From Candidatus Thiodiazotropha sp. (ex Epidulcina cf. delphinae) (lineage in GTDB: Bacteria > Pseudomonadota > Gammaproteobacteria > Chromatiales > Chromatiaceae): 33,220 nucleotides of DNA. The notes below the pieces were generated by a model, which worked only from the letters and a program-made list of their open reading frames with translations, was not told where the DNA came from and ran no database searches. The stretch lies in the NCBI GenBank assembly GCA_025656505.1, contig JAHXHR010000029.1:1-33220 (forward strand), given 5' to 3'. Shown piece by piece: positions 1 to 7,306 of this stretch. The position numbers and the translations under genes are program-made. Position 1 is the first letter of the stretch. Every line of letters begins with the position of its first letter.

Positions 1-78
1 CAGAAACAGTAAAAAGAAAAACGCTGTGCCGCCGTAGAATATGTTGCGCGACATCTCCTTTGTGAACGCCTGTGCCAT
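1..78 (-). CDS. norC: NorC N-terminus (partial), cytochrome c subunit of nitric oxide reductase
   Basis: Only the first 26 codons are inside the window, and the gene runs off the left edge. The reading starts MAQAFTKEMSRNIFYGG and continues into a hydrophobic stretch. This matches the N-terminal membrane anchor of NorC, the membrane-bound monoheme cytochrome c that feeds electrons to NorB for NO reduction to N2O. The ATG at 78 has a strong ribosome binding site (GGGAGGAG, about 83-90) and an FNR/Dnr-type box plus a -10-like TCTAAT upstream. The heme motif would lie outside the window, so the call rests on the anchor sequence and the denitrification context. norB is expected to follow to the left. 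Confidence 0.85.
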   Translation of the reverse strand, partial: MAQAFTKEMSRNIFYGGTAFFFLLFL

Positions 79-142
79 CACTCTCCTCCCGGATCAACCA
101 TGGTTGTTCGAAATGATTAGAAAGGACTCCGCCATCGGAACC

Positions 143-156
143 TTGACATTGATCAA
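143..156 (-). promoter_or_regulatory. FNR/Dnr-type box of the norC promoter
   Basis: Read on the minus strand this is TTGATCAATGTCAA, a perfect TTGAY-N4-GTCAA palindrome of the FNR/Dnr class. A -10-like hexamer TCTAAT (116-121, minus strand) is centred 31 bp downstream, giving the class II (-41.5) geometry with a start near 108 and a short leader to norC at 78. The box overlaps the last codon of the upstream DUF2189-type gene. Which regulator binds (Dnr, NnrR or FNR) is not visible here. Confidence 0.8.
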
Positions 157-959
157 ATCGGCCGAATTTCTGCTGATGCGCCCCCGGCCGGATTTGGGAG
201 AAGCTGTGGAAAAACGCAGCGGTAGAGGGCAAAACTTGCATACGCCATAACGGGCAACACCAGCAGCAGCAAAGGCATAAGCAGAACGGCAATCGAAATC
301 GAGAGGGTGAGCGCCGATCCCCACAACACGGCAACGAAAAAATTTTTGAATACCGCCCGAACACTGGCGTGAACCGCTTGCACGAGGGTCGCTCTTCCCT
401 CGAAGAGTAGGGGAACTGAAAACGCCGAGACGCAGAAAACAGCAAAGGCCAGTACCGATCCCATCAGCCCGGTCCAAAACCAGAAACTGACGATCTTTTC
501 ATCCACCCTCAACATCCAAGGGGGTTGATAGGGCAGATGACGCTCTCCGACGACGAAGCCATACACCACCCCGGCGTCGGTAATCCAGATAAGAAATATA
601 AAAGCGCAGAAAACCGCAATCACCCAAGTCTGGGTAGGAGTGCGGAAAAAGGCGAGGAATGGGGTCGCCAGGGTGGGTTTTATCCCTGTCGGCGTAAAGA
701 GAGATAGCTGAAAAAAACCGCTTAGCATGGCCGGAGCAATCAGCATGAAGCCGCCGACTAAGGGTGGTGACATGGGTGAGATGCCAAGCTTGCCGACACC
801 GAATAGCAACACCGACCCTATCAAGGCTGCAACGGAGGCATAGGCAACCCCCGACATTGGAATCAGTCGAAACAGATTCCAACCCGCGCCTATGGCGGCG
901 AATAGGTCTGAGATGCCGATTTTACGGGGATCCAGTTTGGCTGTGTTCAATTGCTCCAC
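153..959 (-). CDS. DUF2189-type integral membrane protein
   Basis: The product is 268 residues with about six hydrophobic segments (roughly residues 32-55, 67-85, 112-133, 158-182, 205-228 and 228-250). The later ones are a long hydrophobic pair ending in VMAYASFALYR. This matches the DUF2189 family of predicted inner-membrane proteins; no biochemical role is established to my knowledge, and I see no catalytic motif. The start is a GTG at 959, preceded by GGGAGA at short spacing; no ATG lies nearby in frame. It sits directly behind norC on the same strand, between norC and the zinc-ribbon and hemerythrin genes, which suggests a link to nitric oxide or respiratory metabolism. That link is inference from position only. 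Confidence 0.75.
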   Translation of the reverse strand: MEQLNTAKLDPRKIGISDLFAAIGAGWNLFRLIPMSGVAYASVAALIGSVLLFGVGKLGISPMSPPLVGGFMLIAPAMLSGFFQLSLFTPTGIKPTLATPFLAFFRTPTQTWVIAVFCAFIFLIWITDAGVVYGFVVGERHLPYQPPWMLRVDEKIVSFWFWTGLMGSVLAFAVFCVSAFSVPLLFEGRATLVQAVHASVRAVFKNFFVAVLWGSALTLSISIAVLLMPLLLLVLPVMAYASFALYRCVFPQLLPNPAGGASAEIRPI

Positions 960-1116
960 CTATCTCCCGGGCGTACCCGGCACGGGTCATTTTCCAGCGA
1001 TTTTCCTGATCCGAATACGTCCCGCCATTCCCGGCGAAGCATGCCTTGCGGATAACCCCTTTTCCGGCCCGCTGCATGTTACAGCATCTATGACGAAGCG
1101 CGCGAACTCGCTTGAA

Positions 1117-1305
1117 TCATCGTGGCAACCAGATCGCGATGATCAAGGATGCAACGGATACAATCATAAATAAAAGCATCAACCTTGCCCTGGCGCCCAA
1201 CCTGAATCCGCGTTTCTGATAGTGGGATGGGGCGCCGCACTTGGGGCAGCGTTGCATGTCGTCCGCTATGGATTCGCCACAATAGAGACAGTTCACCATT
1301 CCCAT
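1117..1305 (-). CDS. small zinc-ribbon membrane protein (DnrP-like)
   Basis: The product is 62 residues. The N-terminal half carries two CxxC knuckles (CLYCGE near residue 7 and CPKCGA near residue 19), forming a zinc ribbon. A basic linker follows (KRGFRLGARAR), then one transmembrane helix ending in WLPR at the C-terminus. The size and plan resemble the short DnrP-type proteins found in denitrification loci of pseudomonads; I make that comparison from memory and cannot confirm it here. Its function is unknown. It lies between the hemerythrin and DUF2189-type genes on the same strand. The start could be M1 or M3. Confidence 0.65.
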   Translation of the reverse strand: MGMVNCLYCGESIADDMQRCPKCGAPSHYQKRGFRLGARARLMLLFMIVSVASLIIAIWLPR

Positions 1306-1349
1306 TCAGGGCGCCTCTCGGTCATTGCGAAATCGTTAAATACCGCCTC

Positions 1350-1916
1350 TCAACGAACTCCCTTATCCCGGAGGAACTTACTGTATTTCCGGTCAGTGTC
1401 TGCAATATGGTCGGTCAGCCAGGTCTTGAGAAAAGCCGTCAAGTCATCGATAGCGCCTTCACGATCTTTTTCGTAGGAAGCCAAAAAAACGGAAACCTTC
1501 TCGATCATCTCTTTATGTTCGCGCTTGTGCAGTTCATACTCAGGATAGCCGTTCTCCTGCATCAGTTGCTCTTCACGCTGAAAATGGTGCTTGGTGTATT
1601 CCACCAGTTCATTCAGTGCCTGGCGCTCGAATGACTCGCCTGTCGGATAGAGCACCGCGGTCTGTAGATTGTTGATCAACGACAGCAACTTCTGATGATC
1701 GTCATCGATCGCCTGAATACCGACACCCAGGCTGTCATCCCAGGAGACGAATCGGCGTGACGTTATCTTCTTATGAATGATGGGCAAGACAGCCAGAACG
1801 GCAATCATTATCCAGGGAACCGGATTGTCCATGCCAAACAAAAAGCCGATCCCGATGACCAAAAAGGCCAGCACGATAAACAGCGAGAGACCGAATGTCT
1901 GTAAGCTCTTGCGCAT
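1350..1916 (-). CDS. membrane-anchored bacteriohemerythrin
   Basis: The product is 188 residues from the ATG at 1916; a TTG ten codons upstream (1946) lacks a ribosome binding site. Residues about 7-48 form two transmembrane helices, followed by a hemerythrin four-helix domain. The di-iron ligand set looks complete: H74 (in DDDHQKL), H111 and E115 (HFQRE), H130 and H134 (HKREH), H170 and D175 (HIADTD). Such proteins bind O2 and, in some cases, NO at a non-heme di-iron site. The gene is divergent from nirS and shares an intergenic region with an FNR-type palindrome. A role in O2 or NO sensing, delivery or detoxification at the membrane is plausible but inferred. The membrane anchor distinguishes it from the usual soluble single-domain form. 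Confidence 0.88.
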   Translation of the reverse strand: MRKSLQTFGLSLFIVLAFLVIGIGFLFGMDNPVPWIMIAVLAVLPIIHKKITSRRFVSWDDSLGVGIQAIDDDHQKLLSLINNLQTAVLYPTGESFERQALNELVEYTKHHFQREEQLMQENGYPEYELHKREHKEMIEKVSVFLASYEKDREGAIDDLTAFLKTWLTDHIADTDRKYSKFLRDKGVR

Positions 1917-2019
1917 GGCTGATATTCCCAGAGGCTTGTCGAACAAAAAAGCACTGCACGGCGTTCCGGCGGATGCACATGCCGAACTGAATCATCTCTC
2001 ATGTAAATCACGGTAGACC

Positions 2020-2033
2020 TTGATCCGCATCAA
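2020..2033. promoter_or_regulatory. FNR-type box, distal to nirS and proximal to the hemerythrin gene
   Basis: TTGATCCGCATCAA is a perfect TTGAT-N4-ATCAA palindrome. It lies 110 bp upstream of the divergent hemerythrin start and about 150 bp upstream of nirS. A weak -10-like GATGAT is present on the minus strand near 1991-1996. It may serve the hemerythrin gene, or act as a second site for nirS. Confidence 0.7.
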
Positions 2034-2095
2034 GTTCGAATCGACATGGCATGCGCCCCGATTTCAGACTATCGAAGAACCGCCTGTTTTTTGAT

Positions 2096-2109
2096 TTGAC
2101 ATTTGTCAA
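2096..2109 (+). promoter_or_regulatory. Dnr/FNR-type box of the nirS promoter
   Basis: TTGACATTTGTCAA is a perfect TTGAC-N4-GTCAA palindrome centred 75 bp before the nirS ATG. CCTAAT (2132-2137), about 32 bp from the box centre, can serve as the -10, which gives a class II arrangement and a leader of roughly 30 nt. Confidence 0.78.
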
Positions 2110-2177
2110 GGTCAGTGCGTCCGACCGGGAGCCTAATTCCATCGTGCGAAATCGACAAGTAGGGAGGAGTTCTCACC

Positions 2178-3827
2178 ATGATCAAACGTTCCCGGCCAAG
2201 CGCGCATTCTATTCTACACGCAAGTGCGCTTTCAATGACAATCGGTATATCCATCAGTGGCCTGGGGTTTTCCGCCCAAGCCGCTACACCCACTCTCAGT
2301 GAAGCAGACTTCGAGGCATCCAAGACCATTTACTTCCAACGTTGCGCTGGTTGCCACGGCACCCTGCGGAAAGGCGCAACCGGAAAGAACCTGGAACCGA
2401 AGAATACCCGGAAACTGGGGCAACAGCGCCTCGAGAAAATCATCAGTTTCGGTACTGAAGGCGGCATGAACAACTTCGACGATATCATGAGCAAGGATGA
2501 AATCAAGATGATCGCCAAGTACATTCAGATGGAGCCGCCGATTCCGCCTGAGATGTCTCTGGCCCTGATGAAAGAGCGTCACAAGGTCTTTGTAGCGCCG
2601 AAAGATTACCCCACTAAACCCCTGCACGGCCGTAACTGGGAGAACTTCTTCCTGGTTATCGAACGCGATGTAGGCAAGGTGGCCATCATCGACGGCGACA
2701 CGAAGGAGATAGTGGCTCACGTTCCAACCGGCTATGCAGTACACGTGCTGAAGGCGGTAGAGCACCACGACACCCTGCGCGCTAAAGATCCAGGGCGTTT
2801 CTGGTACATCATGGGCCGCGACGGCATGATGACCAAGGTTGATCTGTGGCAGAACCCGGATAAGATGAAGGTAGCCCAGGTTCAGGTCGCTTATGATGCG
2901 CGTGACGTTGCGGTATCCGGCGACGGCAAATACGTCATTGGCGGCGGTTACTGGCCACCTCACTTTGTCATTGCGGACGCCGAGACGATGGAGCCGCTGA
3001 AAGTGGTTTCCGCGCGTGGCGTCAATATTGATGGCGAGTACGTCAACGAGTCCCGAGTAGCCGCTGTGTATGACACTCCCATGGCGACGAGCTGGCTGGT
3101 CTCCATGAAGGAGCTGGGGCAGATGTGGCAGGTGGACTACAGTGATCTCGACAATCTGAAGGTCACCAAAATCGATTCAGCCAAGTACCTGCATGACGGT
3201 TTCTACGATCCGACCGGGCGTTACTTCCAGATTGCCGCCAACGCCTCAGACAAGATGGTTGTGATAGACAGCAAGACCCAAAAACTGGAAGCGATGATCG
3301 ACACCGACAAGAAACCACATCCCGGTCCCGGTGCAAACTGGATCGATTCCAAGTGTGGACCTGTCGGCGGCACCACCCATCTGGGTGTCGGCAAGGTGAC
3401 TGTCTGGGGCAACGATCCCAAGGGTCATAAGGGGCAGGCCTGGAAGATCTGCTACGAAGTCGAAACCGACGGCCCTGGCGTGTTCATTCGCACCCATCCG
3501 AAGAGCGACTACATTTGGGCGGATCAGACCAAGCATCCTGAGCCGGAAATCCAGCAGTCTCTTCAGGTCATTTCCAAGCAGACCCGCGAGATCGTCAAGA
3601 CTATCCGTCTGACCGAGAAAACCGGCTATGCCGCCGTACACATCGAGTTCAACAACGATGGTTCTGAGGTGTGGACCTCTGTCTGGAATCGTAAGGACAG
3701 TAAGGAGCCCAACGGTGAAATCATCATCTTCGACGCCAAGACCCTGAAAGAGAAGGCGCGCATCAAAGGTCTCTACGCACCGACCGGTAAGTTCAACGTG
3801 CATAATCGCGTCAATCACGTTACCTGA
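2178..3827 (+). CDS. nirS: cytochrome cd1 nitrite reductase NirS
   Basis: This is the periplasmic enzyme that reduces nitrite to nitric oxide. The 549-residue product has a signal peptide (cleavage near FSAQA-AT, residue 35). An N-terminal cytochrome c domain carries CAGCH (C56, C59, H60). It is followed by the eight-bladed beta-propeller that holds heme d1. The expected d1 residues are present: proximal His in YAVHV (H189) and the two active-site histidines in YLHDG (H339) and KPHPGPG (H381). The length is normal and the start is supported by a strong GGGAGGAG. nirS stands alone with its own promoter and is followed by a palindromic hairpin. Its cofactor genes lie in a separate operon facing it at 10.8-18.5 kb. 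No nirM (cytochrome c551) follows; the cupredoxin downstream could be an alternative donor. Confidence 0.98.
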   Translation: MIKRSRPSAHSILHASALSMTIGISISGLGFSAQAATPTLSEADFEASKTIYFQRCAGCHGTLRKGATGKNLEPKNTRKLGQQRLEKIISFGTEGGMNNFDDIMSKDEIKMIAKYIQMEPPIPPEMSLALMKERHKVFVAPKDYPTKPLHGRNWENFFLVIERDVGKVAIIDGDTKEIVAHVPTGYAVHVLKAVEHHDTLRAKDPGRFWYIMGRDGMMTKVDLWQNPDKMKVAQVQVAYDARDVAVSGDGKYVIGGGYWPPHFVIADAETMEPLKVVSARGVNIDGEYVNESRVAAVYDTPMATSWLVSMKELGQMWQVDYSDLDNLKVTKIDSAKYLHDGFYDPTGRYFQIAANASDKMVVIDSKTQKLEAMIDTDKKPHPGPGANWIDSKCGPVGGTTHLGVGKVTVWGNDPKGHKGQAWKICYEVETDGPGVFIRTHPKSDYIWADQTKHPEPEIQQSLQVISKQTREIVKTIRLTEKTGYAAVHIEFNNDGSEVWTSVWNRKDSKEPNGEIIIFDAKTLKEKARIKGLYAPTGKFNVHNRVNHVT

Positions 3828-3863
3828 TGGTGTTTCAGGCATACGCAGCTAGTTGATGACAGG

Positions 3864-3890
3864 GCGATAGGGGGCTAGCCCCCTATCCGC
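3864..3890 (+). terminator. palindromic hairpin after nirS
   Basis: A 22-bp perfect palindrome with G5/C5 arms around a central GCTAGC (3866-3887) is extended by GGC/GCC flanks. It lies 40 bp after the nirS stop and is followed only by CTTGTT, so intrinsic termination would be weak. It may instead protect the nirS mRNA 3' end or attenuate read-through into the next gene. Confidence 0.5.
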
Positions 3891-3968
3891 CTTGTTGATC
3901 AACGTTCACACCATCCGCAATTCCACGGCGGCGTAGCACCTGACCGTTGTGACCTGACGGGGAAAGCG

Positions 3969-5747
3969 ATGCATCAGCAGTCTTCATTCAAAAGCCTACT
4001 TTCACGCAAAGTCGCCTTCGGTGCGACCCTGGGTGGCGCTGTCCTGTTCATGGTCATCGGCGTCTTACTCTGGGGTGGCTTTAATACGCTGATGGAAGCC
4101 ACCAATACCGTGGAGTTCTGCATCTCCTGCCATGAGATGGAGGAGAACGTCTATCAGGAGTTCGAAGGCACGGTCCACGACGGCAACCGAAGCGGCGTGG
4201 GCGCGGGATGCCCTGACTGCCATGTGCCCCGCCCTTGGGTGCATAAGATCGTGCGCAAGATCAGAGCCAGCAACGAAATCTGGCACAAGATCATGGGCAC
4301 CGTTGACACCCCGGAAAAATTCGAACAACACAGACTCACCATGGCCCGCCGGGTTTGGCAGGCCATGAAAGAGACCGATTCCCGAGAATGCCGTAACTGT
4401 CACGACTGGAGCACCATGAACCCAGAGAGACAGAAGCCGCGGGCGCGCAACCAACACGTCTTCGCCATGGAGCATGGCAATACCTGTATCGACTGTCATA
4501 AAGGCATCGCTCATAAACCGGTTCACACTGATATCAGTGAAGAGGAATTGGAAGCGTTGGCGACCCCCTTTGAAGCCTACAAGACCGAAATGCCGGCCTC
4601 CTTTAAGCTTGGGCTCGCTAAAGCTGCGGCCACTGAGGCCGAGGCCGAAGCAGCCCGCCGGGAAGAGAGCAGGAAGGAACGCGAACGACGCCGGGCACAG
4701 GCCCTTGCTCAACAGCAAAAGATCGATGCCGCCGTTGCTCAGGCCCTGGCGGCGGCTGGAAAAAAACCGCTCCCTGCCGGCGATACCGTCACCGCCAAGC
4801 AAGGCTTTGATGTGGATTGGAGCCGTTCGCCGGAGCGCCAAGTCACGCTCTTCTACCCTGGCCAGACCTCCATGGAGTGGACCCTGGTGGGCAAATATCA
4901 TGGCGGCGCCCGTCCCTTCCGCGCCGGTGATCGATGCACCATATGCCACGATAATGAGACCGCCGATATGGGGCAAAAAATGGTGACCGGACAGAAGGCC
5001 GAACCAACCCCGCCGGAAGGCAAGCGCGCCTCCATACCGGTGACGGTGCAGGCCGCCCACGACGGCGATAGTCTCTATTTCCGCTTCCAGTGGGAGGATA
5101 CCGAACATGTCCCGGTGCCATTCGTCGACGGTGGAAAGATGGACCCGGATAATCAGGTCAAGCTGGCGCTGATGTTGGCCACCGATGAGGTCGAGTACGC
5201 TTCACAAGCCGGTTGCTGGGGAACCTGTCACGAAGACCTGCGCACCATGCCCGGCCATCCTGAAGACCCGGCGGCCTCGGGCCTGAAACTCAACTTATCC
5301 AACGGCGTCACCAAATACATCAAGGAATCGCGCACCAAGGTTGAGGAGAAGGGAAGACGCGGCAAGAAACTGGGTGGCTGGGATAAACTCAAGGATGATG
5401 CAGGCATACAGGCGGAACGCAGTGCCCACCGCTATATGGATCTACTGCGTTGGAGCAGCAGCGGCAAGGCCGAGAACGGGCATGTGCTGGAACAGCGCAT
5501 CATGAGTGACGGCGACAACATCGAGGCGCAGGGACGGCTGGAGGCCGGGCTATGGACCGTTGAGATCAAGCGCTCGCTGAAATCCGATACGGCAGGCGAT
5601 GTGTCGATCGAACCCGGCATCCTTTACAACTTCGGTTTCGCTATTCATGATGACTACACCAGCGCCCGCTTCCACCATGTATCCCTGGGTTACAAGCTGG
5701 CGCTCGACAACGCCGATGCTGAAATCAATGCCATGGGACAAAAATAA
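3969..5747 (+). CDS. NapC/NirT-type tetraheme domain fused to an ethylbenzene-dehydrogenase-like heme-binding domain
   Basis: The product is 592 residues. Residues about 16-38 form one membrane anchor. A NapC/NirT-type quinol dehydrogenase domain follows with four c-heme motifs: CISCH (C51), CPDCH (C81), CRNCH (C141) and CIDCH (C173). Residues about 215-265 are an Ala/Glu/Arg-rich charged helix or coiled-coil linker. The C-terminal half has CTICH (C323) and an expanded CWGTCH motif (C416-H421), and reads like the periplasmic heme-binding domain of ethylbenzene dehydrogenase gamma / cytochrome c-552 proteins (signature regions around SLYFRFQWED and GILYNFGFAIHDD). The likely role is carrying electrons from the quinol pool to NirS, combining in one chain what Pseudomonas stutzeri splits between NirT and a separate soluble cytochrome. 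It lies 141 bp after nirS. The function is inferred from domains and position. Confidence 0.88.
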   Translation: MHQQSSFKSLLSRKVAFGATLGGAVLFMVIGVLLWGGFNTLMEATNTVEFCISCHEMEENVYQEFEGTVHDGNRSGVGAGCPDCHVPRPWVHKIVRKIRASNEIWHKIMGTVDTPEKFEQHRLTMARRVWQAMKETDSRECRNCHDWSTMNPERQKPRARNQHVFAMEHGNTCIDCHKGIAHKPVHTDISEEELEALATPFEAYKTEMPASFKLGLAKAAATEAEAEAARREESRKERERRRAQALAQQQKIDAAVAQALAAAGKKPLPAGDTVTAKQGFDVDWSRSPERQVTLFYPGQTSMEWTLVGKYHGGARPFRAGDRCTICHDNETADMGQKMVTGQKAEPTPPEGKRASIPVTVQAAHDGDSLYFRFQWEDTEHVPVPFVDGGKMDPDNQVKLALMLATDEVEYASQAGCWGTCHEDLRTMPGHPEDPAASGLKLNLSNGVTKYIKESRTKVEEKGRRGKKLGGWDKLKDDAGIQAERSAHRYMDLLRWSSSGKAENGHVLEQRIMSDGDNIEAQGRLEAGLWTVEIKRSLKSDTAGDVSIEPGILYNFGFAIHDDYTSARFHHVSLGYKLALDNADAEINAMGQK

Positions 5748-5891
5748 CCCGGCAACGGAATAATACACCTCGTGTTCTACACTAGTGTGATGTAACGTAG
5801 CTGCGCAACGTGACCTAGGGGTTTCTAAACAGACATCGACTCGCTGAACCCGGCAATATCACCTTGAAAGAGCACTAGGAGGAATATCGAT

Positions 5892-6227
5892 ATGTCCCGC
5901 CATTCCCTCATCGTCGCTATCCTAGCTTATCTGTTCATTGCCCCGGCTATGGCGGGTGAGGAACCCGTAACCATCATTGCCAAAGACTATGAATTTCAAC
6001 CACACGAGATTACCGTCAAGGTGGGCACAACGGTACGCTGGGAGAATCGGGAAAAACGTCAGTATCACAGCGCCTGGTTTGAAATCCTCGGAGATGAACA
6101 GGGGGACTACTTTTTCCCTGGGGATATCAGGGAGCGCACTTTCACCAAACCGGGCACCTATCACTATATCTGTGAGCCTCATCACCAGAGCCATAATATG
6201 AAAGGGGTTATTCACGTTGTGGAGTGA
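5892..6227 (+). CDS. periplasmic cupredoxin (plastocyanin/pseudoazurin-like)
   Basis: The product is 111 residues with a signal peptide (cleavage at AMA-GEE, near residue 21) and a single cupredoxin domain. Type 1 copper ligands are visible: H59 in QYHSAWF, C94 in YICEPHH, H97 or H98, and M103. A strong AGGAGG precedes the ATG. Such small blue-copper proteins shuttle electrons in the periplasm and can donate to nitrite reductase. Here it lies between the hexaheme cytochrome and a triheme cytochrome in the nirS arm, so it is a candidate donor to NirS in place of cytochrome c551. The Cys-to-Met spacing (one residue longer than classic plastocyanin if H97 is the ligand) is slightly unusual. Confidence 0.88.
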   Translation: MSRHSLIVAILAYLFIAPAMAGEEPVTIIAKDYEFQPHEITVKVGTTVRWENREKRQYHSAWFEILGDEQGDYFFPGDIRERTFTKPGTYHYICEPHHQSHNMKGVIHVVE

Positions 6228-6293
6228 GCCCTGGTTTATTTTTCGCTCCCCTCTCCCGGAGGGCTGACTATTACCCACACCGGAGACCGTCAT

Positions 6294-7166
6294 TTGTATG
6301 AACTACCGCCATCACCGTTACAACCTCGTCATTCCGGCGGATGGCTGCTATTCACCCTGTTTACACTCTTGACAAGCATCGTTACGCCGGTCGTTGTAGC
6401 TGAGGGAAAGGTCATCGCTCAGCTTCCCGATTCACTGGCGCAATGGTACAAACCGGTAAATAAACGACAAGTGTGGCTGCATACCATGTTTGCACTTCGC
6501 CGCGAACGGCAAGCCATCGAAGAGTATGTCGACCTGAAGGATAAGGTACGGGTTCGGAAATGGAGCGAAAAATTCGTCAAACACTTCCGCCGGCTTCCCG
6601 AAATGGCCCCCGAATGGGAGGATGAGGTGGAATTGACCGAGGCGTCACGACTGGAGAGAGCGGCGATGAGCGGCGATCTGGAAACCGTTTCCAGCGCAAT
6701 AGCAAGGATCTCCCGTAACTGTCGAGGCTGTCATCGGGAATACCGCGCACTCGCGGCGATGCGATTCCGTTCACCCGATTTTTCTCAAATGTCTCGTTCA
6801 GACGGCCCGGGGGGAGAGATCAGTTATTCGCAACAGATGAGCGATCTTTCCCTCACGATCAACCGCATCAAGATAGCCAGCGAGGATAAGCGTTGGGAGC
6901 GTGCGAAACAGGCATCCGCAAGACTGAGAATGTTGTTGCAGCGACTGGGAGAGGGCTGTATCGAATGCCACAAGGACGAGCCACCCCGTGAGAGGATCCT
7001 CGGCGCTGCCAGCCGGGGCATCCTCGACGAACTGGATGAAGCATTACAAAAGCAACAGGCCGGACTCAGCGGGAGAAAGCTTGGCGAAGCCGCTGTTAAT
7101 ATCTGTGCCCGCTGTCATGGCGTGCATCGTACCCTGAATGACGTGCGCCACCTGCTTGCGCCTTGA
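6294..7166 (+). CDS. triheme c'-like periplasmic cytochrome
   Basis: The product is 290 residues from a TTG start at 6294, preceded by GGAGA at good spacing. The next in-frame ATG is about 65 codons in and would remove the signal peptide. Residues 16-36 look like a signal peptide ending VVVA-EG. Three heme c motifs follow: CRGCH (C143), CIECH (C222) and CARCH (C271). Each comes at the end of a predicted helical segment, and the first has the CxxCHxxYR ending typical of cytochrome c' / c556 four-helix bundles. The chain therefore looks like a tandem arrangement of c'-like units. Its role is unknown; c'-type cytochromes often bind NO, which would fit the locus. It is 66 bp downstream of the cupredoxin. 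Confidence 0.78.
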   Translation: MYELPPSPLQPRHSGGWLLFTLFTLLTSIVTPVVVAEGKVIAQLPDSLAQWYKPVNKRQVWLHTMFALRRERQAIEEYVDLKDKVRVRKWSEKFVKHFRRLPEMAPEWEDEVELTEASRLERAAMSGDLETVSSAIARISRNCRGCHREYRALAAMRFRSPDFSQMSRSDGPGGEISYSQQMSDLSLTINRIKIASEDKRWERAKQASARLRMLLQRLGEGCIECHKDEPPRERILGAASRGILDELDEALQKQQAGLSGRKLGEAAVNICARCHGVHRTLNDVRHLLAP

Positions 7167-7178
7167 AGCAGTCATTCA

Positions 7179-7198
7179 CGGCATGGCCACTCATGCCG
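7179..7198 (+). terminator. short hairpin after the triheme cytochrome gene
   Basis: CGGCATG-GCCACT-CATGCCG is a perfect 7-bp stem beginning 12 bp after the stop codon. There is no T-run, so it is either a factor-assisted terminator or an RNA stabiliser. Confidence 0.3.
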
Positions 7199-7306
7199 CG
7201 ACCCCCACCTCCCATCTTCGTCCTGTCAGGAAAGAGATTTGATGCCGACTGGCGTGGTGTATCATATTGACTGCCGATTTCAGCGAAACACTGAGTTCGA
7301 GGGAAT

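Noticed and set aside
2232-2963. 243-codon minus-strand frame opposite nirS.
   Set aside because: It is antisense to the highly conserved NirS coding sequence and has no ribosome binding site or domain.
3894-3903. GTTGATCAAC palindrome before the hexaheme gene as an FNR-type box.
   Set aside because: The half-sites overlap without the required 4-bp spacer, so it does not fit TTGAT-N4-ATCAA.
4065-5108. Long 347-codon minus-strand frame opposite the hexaheme cytochrome gene.
   Set aside because: It is antisense to a clearly coding gene with six heme motifs and has no recognisable domain; it follows from codon bias of the real gene.
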